A DNA stretch of 48,192 bases, taken from positions 1 to 48,192 of IMG/VR virus record IMGVR_UViG_3300028829_005709. One strand, written 5' to 3'. Below, piece by piece: positions 7,291 through 13,420 of this stretch (positions within the stretch are counted from its first letter, which is position 1; each line of letters opens with the position of its first letter). This DNA comes from a virus. Under the pieces are notes generated by a model. The model was not told where the DNA came from. It did not search any database and was given only the letters and a program-made list of their open reading frames with translations. The position numbers and the translations under genes were made by a program.

Positions 7291-7576
7291 ATAGCCTAGA
7301 AGTGGTTTTAGTATTACCAAGTTAGAGGCTTTAAAGAACTAATTAAGACAAATACTTGTTACTTAGCACAAAGAACCTCTAAGTAAGTAAGTTCAAATAG
7401 AGCCTCTGCTTGAAGTCACTCCGAACTAACGACTGGCAATCAGTTATCGGACGGCCTAAACAATGAAGAATGTTAGGCTATCTTAAAGAACCTTTAGACA
7501 GAAGGTATTGCCCTTGCTTTATCTAAAAGCTCTTATAAGACCTTTAGTGAGTGATGCGCAGCGAATAACGAACGAT
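7291..7576 (+). ncRNA. Candidate structured non-coding RNA, about 285 nt
   Basis: No ORF of note exists on either strand, and a consensus promoter points into it. The first bases, ATAGCCTA (7291-7298), pair perfectly with TAGGCTAT (7474-7481). Inside are AGAGGCT (7324-7330) with AGCCTCT (7401-7407), and a long hairpin near 7420-7460 (CTCCGA/TCGGA outer stem; TAAC-ACTG/CAGTTA inner stem). The 5' segment AGCCT can instead pair with the nearer AGGCT at 7326-7330, so two folds are possible. AAAGAAC is repeated three times (7334, 7370, 7485 region), followed by CTnnTAG-like bases. No T-run terminator is obvious, so the 3' end is a guess. It matches no RNA class I know; tmRNA is excluded by the absence of a T-arm. 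Confidence 0.55.
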
Positions 7577-7843
7577 TTAACTTGACTTTAATAATTTATA
7601 ATTAATATCTACAGTCTTAATTTCGTCTTCTAATCTTGTTAAAAGTTCTTTCCTAAAAAGGTCTAGTTGATTTTCTTCTAACTGAAAAGTAAAATTTTCC
7701 TTATTTTCGCTAGAGCTATGCTCATTTTTTAATGTAATCTCTGCTAGATTGTAATCTCCTGTTTTTAGGAAGTTTACAACTTTTAATAAGTCTGTTAATG
7801 TTTCGCTTAAATCCAATTTTCTCTCTAGTAATTCATTATCCAT
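7577..7843 (-). CDS. Hypothetical helical protein (88 aa)
   Basis: A GTG at 7858 extends the frame, but GAGGG placed 8 bases upstream favours the ATG at 7843. The product is acidic, with helices at 1-30 and 58-85. It is the last gene of the operon that begins near 11185; its end abuts the antisense non-coding RNA. Not recognised. Confidence 0.58.
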   Translation of the reverse strand: MDNELLERKLDLSETLTDLLKVVNFLKTGDYNLAEITLKNEHSSSENKENFTFQLEENQLDLFRKELLTRLEDEIKTVDINYKLLKSS

Positions 7844-7844
7844 A

Positions 7845-8012
7845 TTATTTTCCCTCACTTTCTACTAAAACATTTTCAAATCTTTCTTTAAAATCCGCTA
7901 ACGCTATTTCAAACGATTCTTGGAAATTATAAGTATCTACTAAAGCATTAAAGTCACTTTTTAGATTGTCTATTTCATCTTGAATTTTTTCTATTTTTTC
8001 TTTTCTATTCAT
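7845..8012 (-). CDS. Small coiled-coil protein (55 aa)
   Basis: The ORF fills the gap between two genes and starts with ATG at 8012 behind a purine-rich site. The first 25 residues (MNRKEKIEKIQDEI...) form a charged heptad pattern and the rest is acidic and amphipathic. Codon use and packing match its neighbours. Function unknown. Confidence 0.52.
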   Translation of the reverse strand: MNRKEKIEKIQDEIDNLKSDFNALVDTYNFQESFEIALADFKERFENVLVESEGK

Positions 8013-8027
8013 ATAATATTGTTTCCT

Positions 8028-8426
8028 TTATGAGTTAGTATGTACATTTATATTGTAACATGTTTCTAGTATATGTTCAAAGTAATTTGTATTATCTATT
8101 TCTTTTACGTTTGTGTTAACAACTCCCTCTGGTGTAACGTCTGGCGACTTTATTGTAGAGCTAGGGTTAGGCATAGGAACTTGTTTGAGTTGTCTCATTT
8201 TAGCACTTAAATAAGTAGTATTAATAGTTGATTCTGCTATAAAGGTGTGAGCACAAACTAGCCTATCATTCATTGAACAATAATCTATAATTCTAAACTT
8301 GTTATTAGAATAATTATAATTTTCTATAAACCACGTTAAGCCTTTAAAATCAAAAATTGTATTATTACTATGGTATGTATAAAAATCATCAATAACTTGC
8401 TTTGAAAAGTATTTAATAGACTTCAT
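8028..8426 (-). CDS. Hypothetical protein (132 aa)
   Basis: The N-terminal 80 residues are rich in Tyr, Phe and Asn and look globular; residues 85-105 contain a Pro/Ser/Thr linker (VPMPNPSSTIKSPDVTPEG), and a short Cys-containing tail follows. The start codon overlaps the preceding stop (TAATG). No family recognised. Confidence 0.6.
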   Translation of the reverse strand: MKSIKYFSKQVIDDFYTYHSNNTIFDFKGLTWFIENYNYSNNKFRIIDYCSMNDRLVCAHTFIAESTINTTYLSAKMRQLKQVPMPNPSSTIKSPDVTPEGVVNTNVKEIDNTNYFEHILETCYNINVHTNS

Positions 8427-8656
8427 TAAATAACCTCACTTAACAAGTAAAAGTGTAATTTTGCTCTAGCTGAAGATAAAGCGTCATTTATCAAGTCTTT
8501 TTGTAACTCAAAAGGAACGCCTATCTCAGAGCGATCAGGATTGTTCATGTCGAATGAATTATCAAATCCTATAAAGATGTAAGGCTTATCTTTTAAGTCC
8601 TGTAATCGAGCTATATAAGCCTGTAAAGCCTCAATTTCGTATTTTATTGTTTCCAT
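8426..8656 (-). CDS. Hypothetical protein (76 aa)
   Basis: A helical N-terminus (about 1-22) is followed by a hydrophobic YIFIGFDNSF strand and an acidic helix ending in LHFYLLSEVI. It lies 2 bases from the upstream gene. Not recognised. Confidence 0.6.
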   Translation of the reverse strand: METIKYEIEALQAYIARLQDLKDKPYIFIGFDNSFDMNNPDRSEIGVPFELQKDLINDALSSARAKLHFYLLSEVI

Positions 8657-8658
8657 AA

Positions 8659-8850
8659 TTATAATCCTCTCTTAAATTTATTTTCGTAATCATTTCCAAT
8701 TTCATCTAATGTTTTATAATCTGTTTTTAATATTGTAGCGGTCCACTCACTGTCAAGGTTTAATAAAACCTTTGAGGCCATTAATCGACTTGTAAAGTAT
8801 TGTTCAAACCGAGACTTACTTTTATTTATTCCTATTACTTTATAAATCAT
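8659..8850 (-). CDS. Hypothetical protein (63 aa)
   Basis: Small mixed alpha/beta-looking protein (MIYKVIGIN strand, then helix, then WTATILKTD strand). It starts in a 4-base ATGA overlap with the upstream micro-gene. Not recognised. Confidence 0.6.
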   Translation of the reverse strand: MIYKVIGINKSKSRFEQYFTSRLMASKVLLNLDSEWTATILKTDYKTLDEIGNDYENKFKRGL

Positions 8851-8966
8851 TTTAACTCCTCTATTGTTACTACATTTGTTATCTCATTAGCTTGTATAGT
8901 TTGTAAAAATATAATTGTACAGGATATAAGTACAAATATTATTGTTGATTTAATTACTATGCTCAT
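8847..8966 (-). CDS. Exported or membrane micro-protein (39 aa)
   Basis: The first 22 residues are a Lys-containing, strongly hydrophobic segment with an ISC motif; the last 14 are acidic. It could be a signal peptide with a tiny mature part or a single-span membrane protein. ATGA overlaps at both ends with neighbouring genes support it as a real gene. Confidence 0.5.
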   Translation of the reverse strand: MSIVIKSTIIFVLISCTIIFLQTIQANEITNVVTIEELK

Positions 8967-9256
8967 TTTTTAACTTCCTTTGTTGTTGTTGTTTTAGCTA
9001 TTATAAAGGTCTTAATAAACCTTTTAAAGAATTTATCATCATTAGCCATGTTTGTCAATAGTAAATCTATTTTAATTAATTTAGTTTTCAATTCAAGATC
9101 TAAATGAGACCTAAAGTAACTTTGTTTCTTCATACCCACAAAATCTAATGTTACTCTCTCAAAAATATCTTTAGGATAATCCTGTTTTAATACTTTTATA
9201 AAGTTGCTTGCTTGATAAGCTAATGGTTCATTTTTAAATATTGATATTACTTTCAT
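8963..9256 (-). CDS. Hypothetical basic protein (97 aa)
   Basis: Rich in Lys and Phe, alternating helices and short strands, with a Thr/Lys tail (KTTTTKEVKK). Overlaps the next gene by 4 bases. Not recognised. Confidence 0.6.
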   Translation of the reverse strand: MKVISIFKNEPLAYQASNFIKVLKQDYPKDIFERVTLDFVGMKKQSYFRSHLDLELKTKLIKIDLLLTNMANDDKFFKRFIKTFIIAKTTTTKEVKK

Positions 9257-9423
9257 TTTAATTGTCCCTTTGTTAGTTTAATAACTTTGTTTGTTTTTAT
9301 ATTTTCAATGTATGCATCATCATAATCATAAAACCATTGGTCAAACCAATTTTTACAACTTTGTTTGTTCGTTGACTCAAACATAATATTGCCGCCAACC
9401 CATAATATATAATTATATTTCAT
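9253..9423 (-). CDS. Hypothetical aromatic-rich small protein (56 aa)
   Basis: Contains KNWFDQWFYDYDDAY (about 24-38), an unusual aromatic and acidic cluster, and a Cys at 23. The ORF fills an otherwise empty gap, has an ATG behind AAAGGA and ends in a 4-base overlap with the next gene. Function unknown. Confidence 0.5.
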   Translation of the reverse strand: MKYNYILWVGGNIMFESTNKQSCKNWFDQWFYDYDDAYIENIKTNKVIKLTKGQLK

Positions 9424-9437
9424 AAATTATTCCTTTG

Positions 9438-9545
9438 TTAACTATTTAATATGCCAAGTATTGATATCCCTATAAATGCTCCTAGCAACCACAATGCAGC
9501 GCTAGGAAAGAAAATCATTAATAACATTAAGATTATAAAAAACAT
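9438..9545 (-). CDS. Micro membrane protein (35 aa)
   Basis: Nearly the whole product is hydrophobic (two short segments around a central Pro-Ser). Its ATG overlaps the stop of the third amidoligase (TAATG). The short amidoligase at 2301-3086 is likewise followed by a TAATG-coupled membrane micro-protein, which is suggestive of a shared arrangement. Confidence 0.5.
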   Translation of the reverse strand: MFFIILMLLMIFFPSAALWLLGAFIGISILGILNS

Positions 9546-10756
9546 TAAGATGCTTCTGCAAATTTAGCAATGCGACTTTTTACATATACTTGTGCGTCTT
9601 CATTAAGCTTTATAATATCAAAAAACTTTTCGATTTTTACAGGGCAGCGCATTACTTTATCTTCCAAGTTTGCAATATTAGTTAATATGTTAACCCAATA
9701 GTTGATCTTTGTATCGCTTAACGTGGCACAATGCATTCGGACCTCAATAGTTTTATAGTTTCTATAGCTTTGAGCGTTTACGCCTTTATATCTACTATTG
9801 TAGCCGTTTCCTCTAATGTGTTTATCAAAGTCTTTTCCTCTAGTTAGCTTTGAGTATTGGCCATTTTTACGACTCTTAGGGTTCATTGCATACATATATT
9901 TTTGAAAAGTACATAAATTATGGAATACTGTTTTATGGTCTCTATTTCTAACATCTAAGTGAACATGTATTCCGCACGTTCTATTAGTCTTGCAGTCTAA
10001 CTTGGTCAATAAATCAGTTACTTGCTTTACTGTATTTTTAATATTACTTTCCGTATCTAAGATTGCAATTTCAACTCCAGAATAATCATTTGAAATTCCG
10101 TTATTATAAATTGAGCCGTCTCTTTTTATCGTTAACTTGTTTGCTAGTTCTGGCAATAAAGCAAAAAATTCCGATGATAATTCTTCTACACTGTCCAAAG
10201 ATAAAAATTCCATTTCAACCCCTACATACTTACTTGTGTCTTCATTTGAAGGACTGCACGACTCTCTAAAGGCTTTAGATTTTACAGCATTGGCCGCATT
10301 GAGGAAAATATTAGGCTTAGTATTAACCAAGCCTACAAGCCTAGTTCTACTACCTCCTACATAAATAGTTCTAGTATAGCGATAATTATTCATAAGCATA
10401 TTTTCTCTTTTCCTTTGAACGCCTCTTTTATAAGATCTATAAAGACTTGATACTATGCTATGCGTACCAGAAATATTTTTAGCCGTATCATAAGCCTCAA
10501 AATCATGTTTATCACTTTTAAGCGTTATTTTAAAATAACCTTGTGAGGCTTTTAAGGATATTAAGCCCTCTCTAAGATCACGTATTGACGATTTAAAATA
10601 ATAAAGATCTAAATTTCCACTAGTGCTGTTTTCCTTTCTAAACTTAATCATTGTCCTAAGCATAGCTTTTACTTCATTAATCTTTTTAAAATTCATTGCT
10701 GAACTTTTTGGCTTTACATGTTCAATTATTAATTCTAATCCATTCTTTTTAGACAT
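9545..10756 (-). CDS. Amidoligase (COOH-NH2 ligase family), third paralogue
   Basis: The 403-residue product has a catalytic domain with YVGVEMEF (177-184), KRDGSI (211-216), GVEIAI (227-232), CGIHVHLD (261-268) and TIEVRM (336-341), all diagnostic of Amidoligase_2. Residues 70-160 resemble positions 185-265 of the 505-residue paralogue (an aromatic strand, a basic helix, then a Tyr-Arg and Val-Gly-Gly segment), so these two share a family-specific N-terminal domain. It lies in a separate operon about 3.7 kb upstream of the amidotransferase pair. It may act on a second acceptor or extend the same product (inference). Confidence 0.87.
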   Translation of the reverse strand: MSKKNGLELIIEHVKPKSSAMNFKKINEVKAMLRTMIKFRKENSTSGNLDLYYFKSSIRDLREGLISLKASQGYFKITLKSDKHDFEAYDTAKNISGTHSIVSSLYRSYKRGVQRKRENMLMNNYRYTRTIYVGGSRTRLVGLVNTKPNIFLNAANAVKSKAFRESCSPSNEDTSKYVGVEMEFLSLDSVEELSSEFFALLPELANKLTIKRDGSIYNNGISNDYSGVEIAILDTESNIKNTVKQVTDLLTKLDCKTNRTCGIHVHLDVRNRDHKTVFHNLCTFQKYMYAMNPKSRKNGQYSKLTRGKDFDKHIRGNGYNSRYKGVNAQSYRNYKTIEVRMHCATLSDTKINYWVNILTNIANLEDKVMRCPVKIEKFFDIIKLNEDAQVYVKSRIAKFAEAS

Positions 10757-10795
10757 CTTATTTTCCTCTGCTCTTTCAAGCTTTAAAAGTTCATA

Positions 10796-11185
10796 TTAGT
10801 TTTTTACAATCCAATAACGTCCGTCAAATTCTGTATAACTATCCTCTAGCAATGCTTCACCTTTTGGAACACAAACAAAGTTACCGATTGACTCAATAGA
10901 GTTATTAGCTCCCAAATGATATAATTCAGCCTTTCTTTCAGGGTTAACCACTAAAACAGCATCTTGGCTGTGCTGTGCAGCAAGCGACAATACGCTCCTA
11001 AGCGTTTCTAGGTCACTAAATGGCACCACGTAGCTATTCTCACTAACGCCTTGCCAAACCCCCTTTACGGCCCTCAGAATTGAAATACCAACCCCTTTAA
11101 AGGCTAGTAAGTCCTGATCTTGAGTTTCGTTATTTAAGGCTAATACCACAAATGATTTTTTTACTTGATTAGTTTCAATTAACAT
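10796..11185 (-). CDS. Hypothetical protein (129 aa)
   Basis: Globular-looking alpha/beta protein (SFVVLALNNE, VGISILRAVKGVW, AVLVVNPERK segments) with a C-terminal YTEFDGRYWIV strand pair. It is visibly less AT-rich than its neighbours in this operon, which could mean a different origin. First gene after the promoter at 11216-11244. Not recognised. Confidence 0.6.
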   Translation of the reverse strand: MLIETNQVKKSFVVLALNNETQDQDLLAFKGVGISILRAVKGVWQGVSENSYVVPFSDLETLRSVLSLAAQHSQDAVLVVNPERKAELYHLGANNSIESIGNFVCVPKGEALLEDSYTEFDGRYWIVKN

Positions 11186-11215
11186 TTTTTAATTCCTTTG
11201 TTTTGAGTTAACTTA

Positions 11216-11244
11216 ATTATTATTCATTTTTAAGTGCCTGTCAA
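11216..11244 (-). promoter_or_regulatory. Host sigma-70-type promoter
   Basis: Minus-strand TTGACA (11244-11239), a 17-base spacer and AATAAT (11221-11216). It would start transcription near 11209 and serve the operon from 11185 to 7577, including the third amidoligase. Confidence 0.78.
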
Positions 11245-11276
11245 GCACTAAATTATATTTTTTTGTATTCGTTTTT

Positions 11277-11501
11277 TTATCCCAATTTTAAATGGTTCAT
11301 CTGAAATTCAGTAATAATATCACCAATTTCCATTGAAATATCACTTTCTAGGTCTTTTTTGTATATATAATGGTCTCCTAAAAGAATGTCGTATAGATCT
11401 TGATTAGATGGATTAAAATCATCATCATAATCAAATAAATTTTCATTTTCTTGAAATAACCTTACTATGGCTTGCTCTCTCCTATTCTTGAATTTTAACA
11501 T
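11277..11501 (-). CDS. Small acidic protein with LYDILLGD motif (74 aa)
   Basis: Residues 36-43 (LYDILLGD) followed by an acidic helix resemble VYYILLGDW in the protein at 12951-13202, and the spacing to the next Asp/Ile-rich helix is also similar, so the two are probably distant paralogues. Helical, no Cys. Function unknown. Confidence 0.58.
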   Translation of the reverse strand: MLKFKNRREQAIVRLFQENENLFDYDDDFNPSNQDLYDILLGDHYIYKKDLESDISMEIGDIITEFQMNHLKLG

Positions 11502-11504
11502 CTT

Positions 11505-11735
11505 TTAGTTTTCCTTTCTAACATAGAGATTAAAAGACTGACTTCGACCTTTCAAGTCTGGGGAAGTCTCAAAGTAATAGTTAGGACGTCCGAAAAAGTT
11601 GGCATTGCCTTTCCTTGCTTGAGCCGTTACCTTTCCGCCGTTTTTTCTCCAGTCTCGTATCAATTCCTTAATTTGAGTTAGGCTAATGTCGTTTGTTGGG
11701 TTTTTTAGTTTGCTTGAGCTTATCGTAAATTTCAT
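11505..11735 (-). CDS. Hypothetical basic protein (76 aa)
   Basis: Basic, with a central helix (about 18-32, IKELIRDWRKNGG) and a C-terminal beta-looking part with aromatic residues (YYFETS, FNLYVRKEN), a composition seen in small nucleic-acid-binding proteins. First gene after the promoter at 11774-11802. Not recognised. Confidence 0.58.
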   Translation of the reverse strand: MKFTISSSKLKNPTNDISLTQIKELIRDWRKNGGKVTAQARKGNANFFGRPNYYFETSPDLKGRSQSFNLYVRKEN

Positions 11736-11773
11736 TTTTTTAATTCCTTTGTTTGAGTTTTTCTTCTACAATT

Positions 11774-11802
11774 ATTATCTCATAGGTAGGACATCATTAC
11801 AA
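11774..11802 (-). promoter_or_regulatory. Sigma-70-type promoter with CCTACCTA in the spacer
   Basis: Minus-strand TTGTAA, a 17-base spacer and GATAAT. The spacer contains CCTACCTA, a short word that recurs in the spacers of the promoters at 13461-13489 and 21580-21608 and could be an operator. It drives the genes at 11735 and 11501 leftward. Confidence 0.65.
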
Positions 11803-11818
11803 GATAAAAATTATCTTT

Positions 11819-11837
11819 TTAACAAGTAAATATAAGA
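11819..11837 (+). promoter_or_regulatory. Late-promoter-like motif (variant)
   Basis: TTAACAAGTAAATATAAGA is one of eight plus-strand copies of a motif whose consensus is TTAACAAGTATATATAGA. This copy precedes no ORF; it faces the structured region that follows. It lies just upstream of, and divergent to, the minus-strand promoter at 11774-11802. Confidence 0.6.
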
Positions 11838-11838
11838 G

Positions 11839-12100
11839 ACTGTGAAATAATGCTGCGCCGAATCAAGCGTGAGAGTCGAGACACATCGGGACAAACTAGG
11901 GTAATGTCTAGCATGGGGAACCTAACGATGACTAAGAAAGCGAATGTCAAAAGCACTTAGCGGAAAGCTCTGAATTATGCGTCAAGTGGCGCATTACCAT
12001 AGAATACTCGTGAATTTTAGAAGTAATGAGGTATGTTTAAAAGATTGACAATCGTCTACTCCATAGACATAGATATTCCTGTGCATTTTTGATAAATTAA
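11839..12100 (+). ncRNA. Candidate structured non-coding RNA
   Basis: There is no credible ORF on either strand. Pairings seen by eye: AATGC-GCGCC near 11850 with GGCGCATT (around 11987); the local hairpin ATGCG/CGCAT with an 8-base loop (about 11976-11993); CTAAG/CTTAG (about 11931 and 11957); and AGACA/TGTCT (about 11879 and 11907). Purine-rich single-stranded stretches (GGGGAACC, GCGGAAAGC) separate the stems, as in large folded RNAs. The boundaries are estimated, the 5' end from the late-promoter-like motif. I cannot assign a class; I see no group I intron or RNase P core. Confidence 0.45.
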
Positions 12101-12247
12101 GGAAAGTCAAGTAAAATATTAACTAAATTCTCTACTCCAATTAGGTAGGACTTGAGATAAAAAAATTTGGTGACACAAAAAACAAGCTTTGTCAACCTAA
12201 AAATAAATAAACTTTCTTCTTGACAAACAATAAAACACTCTCTGAAG

Positions 12248-12324
12248 CCAATACAGGCCCATTACAGCACGATAAAAAGCACCTATCCTCTACTACTAAT
12301 AAATAAATTACGTCCAATACAGGC
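12248..12324 (+). repeat. Two direct copies of CCAATACAGGC, 66 bp apart
   Basis: CCAATACAGGC at 12248-12258 and again at 12314-12324. In both copies a CAGCA follows 7-8 bases later, so the repeat unit is about 22 bases long. The area around them (12100-12390) is very AT-rich, has no gene, and contains hairpins such as GGTGACA/TGTC-ACC near 12170-12200. Iterons of a replication origin or operator sites are possible; neither is shown. Confidence 0.45.
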
Positions 12325-12398
12325 AATCCTCAGCATCGGCTAATTCTCCAATAATATCGGATATTTAGGAATAATTAAGAAATAACTTGACAACAGAC

Positions 12399-12415
12399 TT
12401 GGCATGGATCTTGCA
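12399..12415 (+). promoter_or_regulatory. Sigma-54-like promoter element
   Basis: TTGGCATGGATCTTGCA fits the -24/-12 consensus TGGCACG-N4-TTGC with the GG and GC doublets exactly 12 bases apart. A TTGACA lies 6 bases upstream. It points into the gene-poor region before 12700. Confidence 0.4.
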
Positions 12416-12452
12416 TAAAAAAGAAAAGTAAAATAAAGCTTGACATTGAAAG

Positions 12453-12469
12453 TTGGCACGAATATTGCA
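12453..12469 (+). promoter_or_regulatory. Sigma-54-like promoter element (best match)
   Basis: TTGGCACGAATATTGCA matches the sigma-54 consensus at every conserved base, with 12 bases from GG to GC. As in the copy 54 bases upstream, TTGACA precedes it and an A-rich run follows. A third, incomplete TTGGCATG (12493-12500) lacks the -12 half. Confidence 0.45.
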
Positions 12470-12512
12470 ATAAAAAAAGCAGGTGAGGAAAGTTGGCATG
12501 AAAAATCAGTTC

Positions 12513-12541
12513 TTGACACATATAAAAAAATCTGATATAAT
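12513..12541 (+). promoter_or_regulatory. Perfect consensus sigma-70 promoter
   Basis: TTGACA (12513-12518), a 17-base spacer and TATAAT (12536-12541), both hexamers perfect. The predicted start is near 12548. No ORF with a start codon follows the AAGGAGGAGG that lies just downstream, so a small RNA is the likely product. Confidence 0.75.
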
Positions 12542-12547
12542 ATAAGG

Positions 12548-12676
12548 AGGAGGCGGGTAGAATCTCTGTATATAACTAAAACTTGTTTAGAAAACCTCAG
12601 AATAATCATAAGAAATATTTCGGGCAGGGGAGGTGAGAGTCCCTTGCTTCTAAAAGGTCTATAATTAATTATAACA
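12548..12676 (+). ncRNA. Candidate small RNA, about 130 nt
   Basis: Begins close to AAGGAGGAGGCGGG, an unusually strong anti-SD-complementary sequence that is not followed by any start codon at a useful distance. GCAGGGGA (near 12625) pairs with TCCCTTGC over 8 base pairs with an 8-base loop. The 3' end is unknown; transcription may stop near the inverted repeat at 12679-12700. A ribosome- or anti-SD-binding decoy is one idea; there is no direct evidence. Confidence 0.4.
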
Positions 12677-12678
12677 TT

Positions 12679-12699
12679 AAAAAAAGGGTTTTGCAACCC
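12679..12699 (-). terminator. Rho-independent terminator
   Basis: Read on the minus strand: GGGTT-GCAA-AACCC (5-bp stem, GCAA tetraloop) followed by seven T. It lies 15 bases after the stop of the gene at 12714-12908 and ends that minus-strand unit. Confidence 0.8.
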
Positions 12700-12713
12700 C
12701 TAAATCAATTATT

Positions 12714-12908
12714 TTAGTAAAATGCTGCTAAATCATATTGATCGTCTGATAAACACTCTTTAAGGTAGGATAAGACTTCCGAGCTATCATTAGCCCACAA
12801 GTGAAAGCCATCGAACCATCTAGGATCTTGTTCTGTGTCTAATCTGCAAAATACGCTATAGCATGTTAAACCTTGCTCTTGTCCGTCAATTTCGTTACTT
12901 GTAATCAT
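12714..12908 (-). CDS. Hypothetical acidic protein (64 aa)
   Basis: Acidic, with Cys16 and Cys21 in CYSVFC and an aromatic DPRWFDGFHLWAND segment (28-41). Second gene of a two-gene unit ended by a clear terminator. Not recognised. Confidence 0.6.
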   Translation of the reverse strand: MITSNEIDGQEQGLTCYSVFCRLDTEQDPRWFDGFHLWANDSSEVLSYLKECLSDDQYDLAAFY

Positions 12909-12950
12909 TTTAAGTCCTTATGGGACCTAAGTCCCTGTTATTGTTATTGT

Positions 12951-13202
12951 TTATGCTGGTTTACCTGCTGCTAATTGTAGGCTAATTCTCTTTTTAACAT
13001 ATAATGTGTGAATTTTATTTAGTACGTCCTTATTCACCATCTCAGCTAGGATTGTAAAGTCTATAGCAAAATCATTGCTAGGCCAATCACCTAATAGAAT
13101 ATAATAAACCTCTTCATAATCTAGAGAGTCTTGCTCTAGGGCTCTATGTATTAGCTTGCTGTTAGTATTTCGAGTTATGCTTAGTCTTTCAGTATTAGTC
13201 AT
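12951..13202 (-). CDS. Hypothetical protein with VYYILLGD motif (83 aa)
   Basis: The frame is open to 13280, but the ATG at 13202 has an AAAGGA Shine-Dalgarno and lies downstream of the predicted promoter, so I start there. Residues around 31-40 (EEVYYILLGDW) resemble the protein at 11277-11501, suggesting distant paralogy. Helical; function unknown. Confidence 0.6.
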   Translation of the reverse strand: MTNTERLSITRNTNSKLIHRALEQDSLDYEEVYYILLGDWPSNDFAIDFTILAEMVNKDVLNKIHTLYVKKRISLQLAAGKPA

Positions 13203-13240
13203 GTTAAGTCCTTTGGTTGTATGCGTTATGCACATATACA

Positions 13241-13258
13241 TTGCATTCTTTGTGCCAA
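13241..13258 (-). promoter_or_regulatory. Sigma-54-like promoter element
   Basis: Minus strand TTGGCACAAAGAATGCAA: perfect -24 half, a -12 half with one mismatch (ATGC for TTGC), and 12 bases between the doublets. It would start transcription near 13232, 30 bases before the ATG of the gene at 12951-13202. I see no sigma-70 alternative with good hexamers for that gene. Confidence 0.45.
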
Positions 13259-13420
13259 GTAAATTCTCCAGTAATTTCATGTGCCAAAACCTCAGATCAA
13301 ATCTGTTGGTGTCAAACTTACAGTAATCGTATAGAAGTTAGCCAGTAAATAAGATTAGTTGATTGTTGCGGAAATGTTGCAGGGGGGGTGGGTTACTTTA
13401 AATGTTGTGTAGTACTCGTA

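Noticed and set aside
7345-7360. Minus-strand GTAACAAGTATT resembling the late motif
   Set aside because: Lacks the TATATAG part, has G in place of T at the start, and lies inside the candidate RNA on the wrong strand.
7291-7576. tmRNA or 6S RNA
   Set aside because: No T-arm, no tag frame, and no single long central-bubble duplex.
8438-8456. TTAACAAGTAAAAGTG resembling the late motif
   Set aside because: Inside the end of a minus-strand gene, no AT-rich 3' half and no plus-strand gene follows.
12340-12696. Minus-strand ORF of 118 residues
   Set aside because: It lies across the sigma-70/sigma-54-like promoters and a terminator, has no Shine-Dalgarno and has an implausible hydrophobic, Ser/Phe-rich composition.
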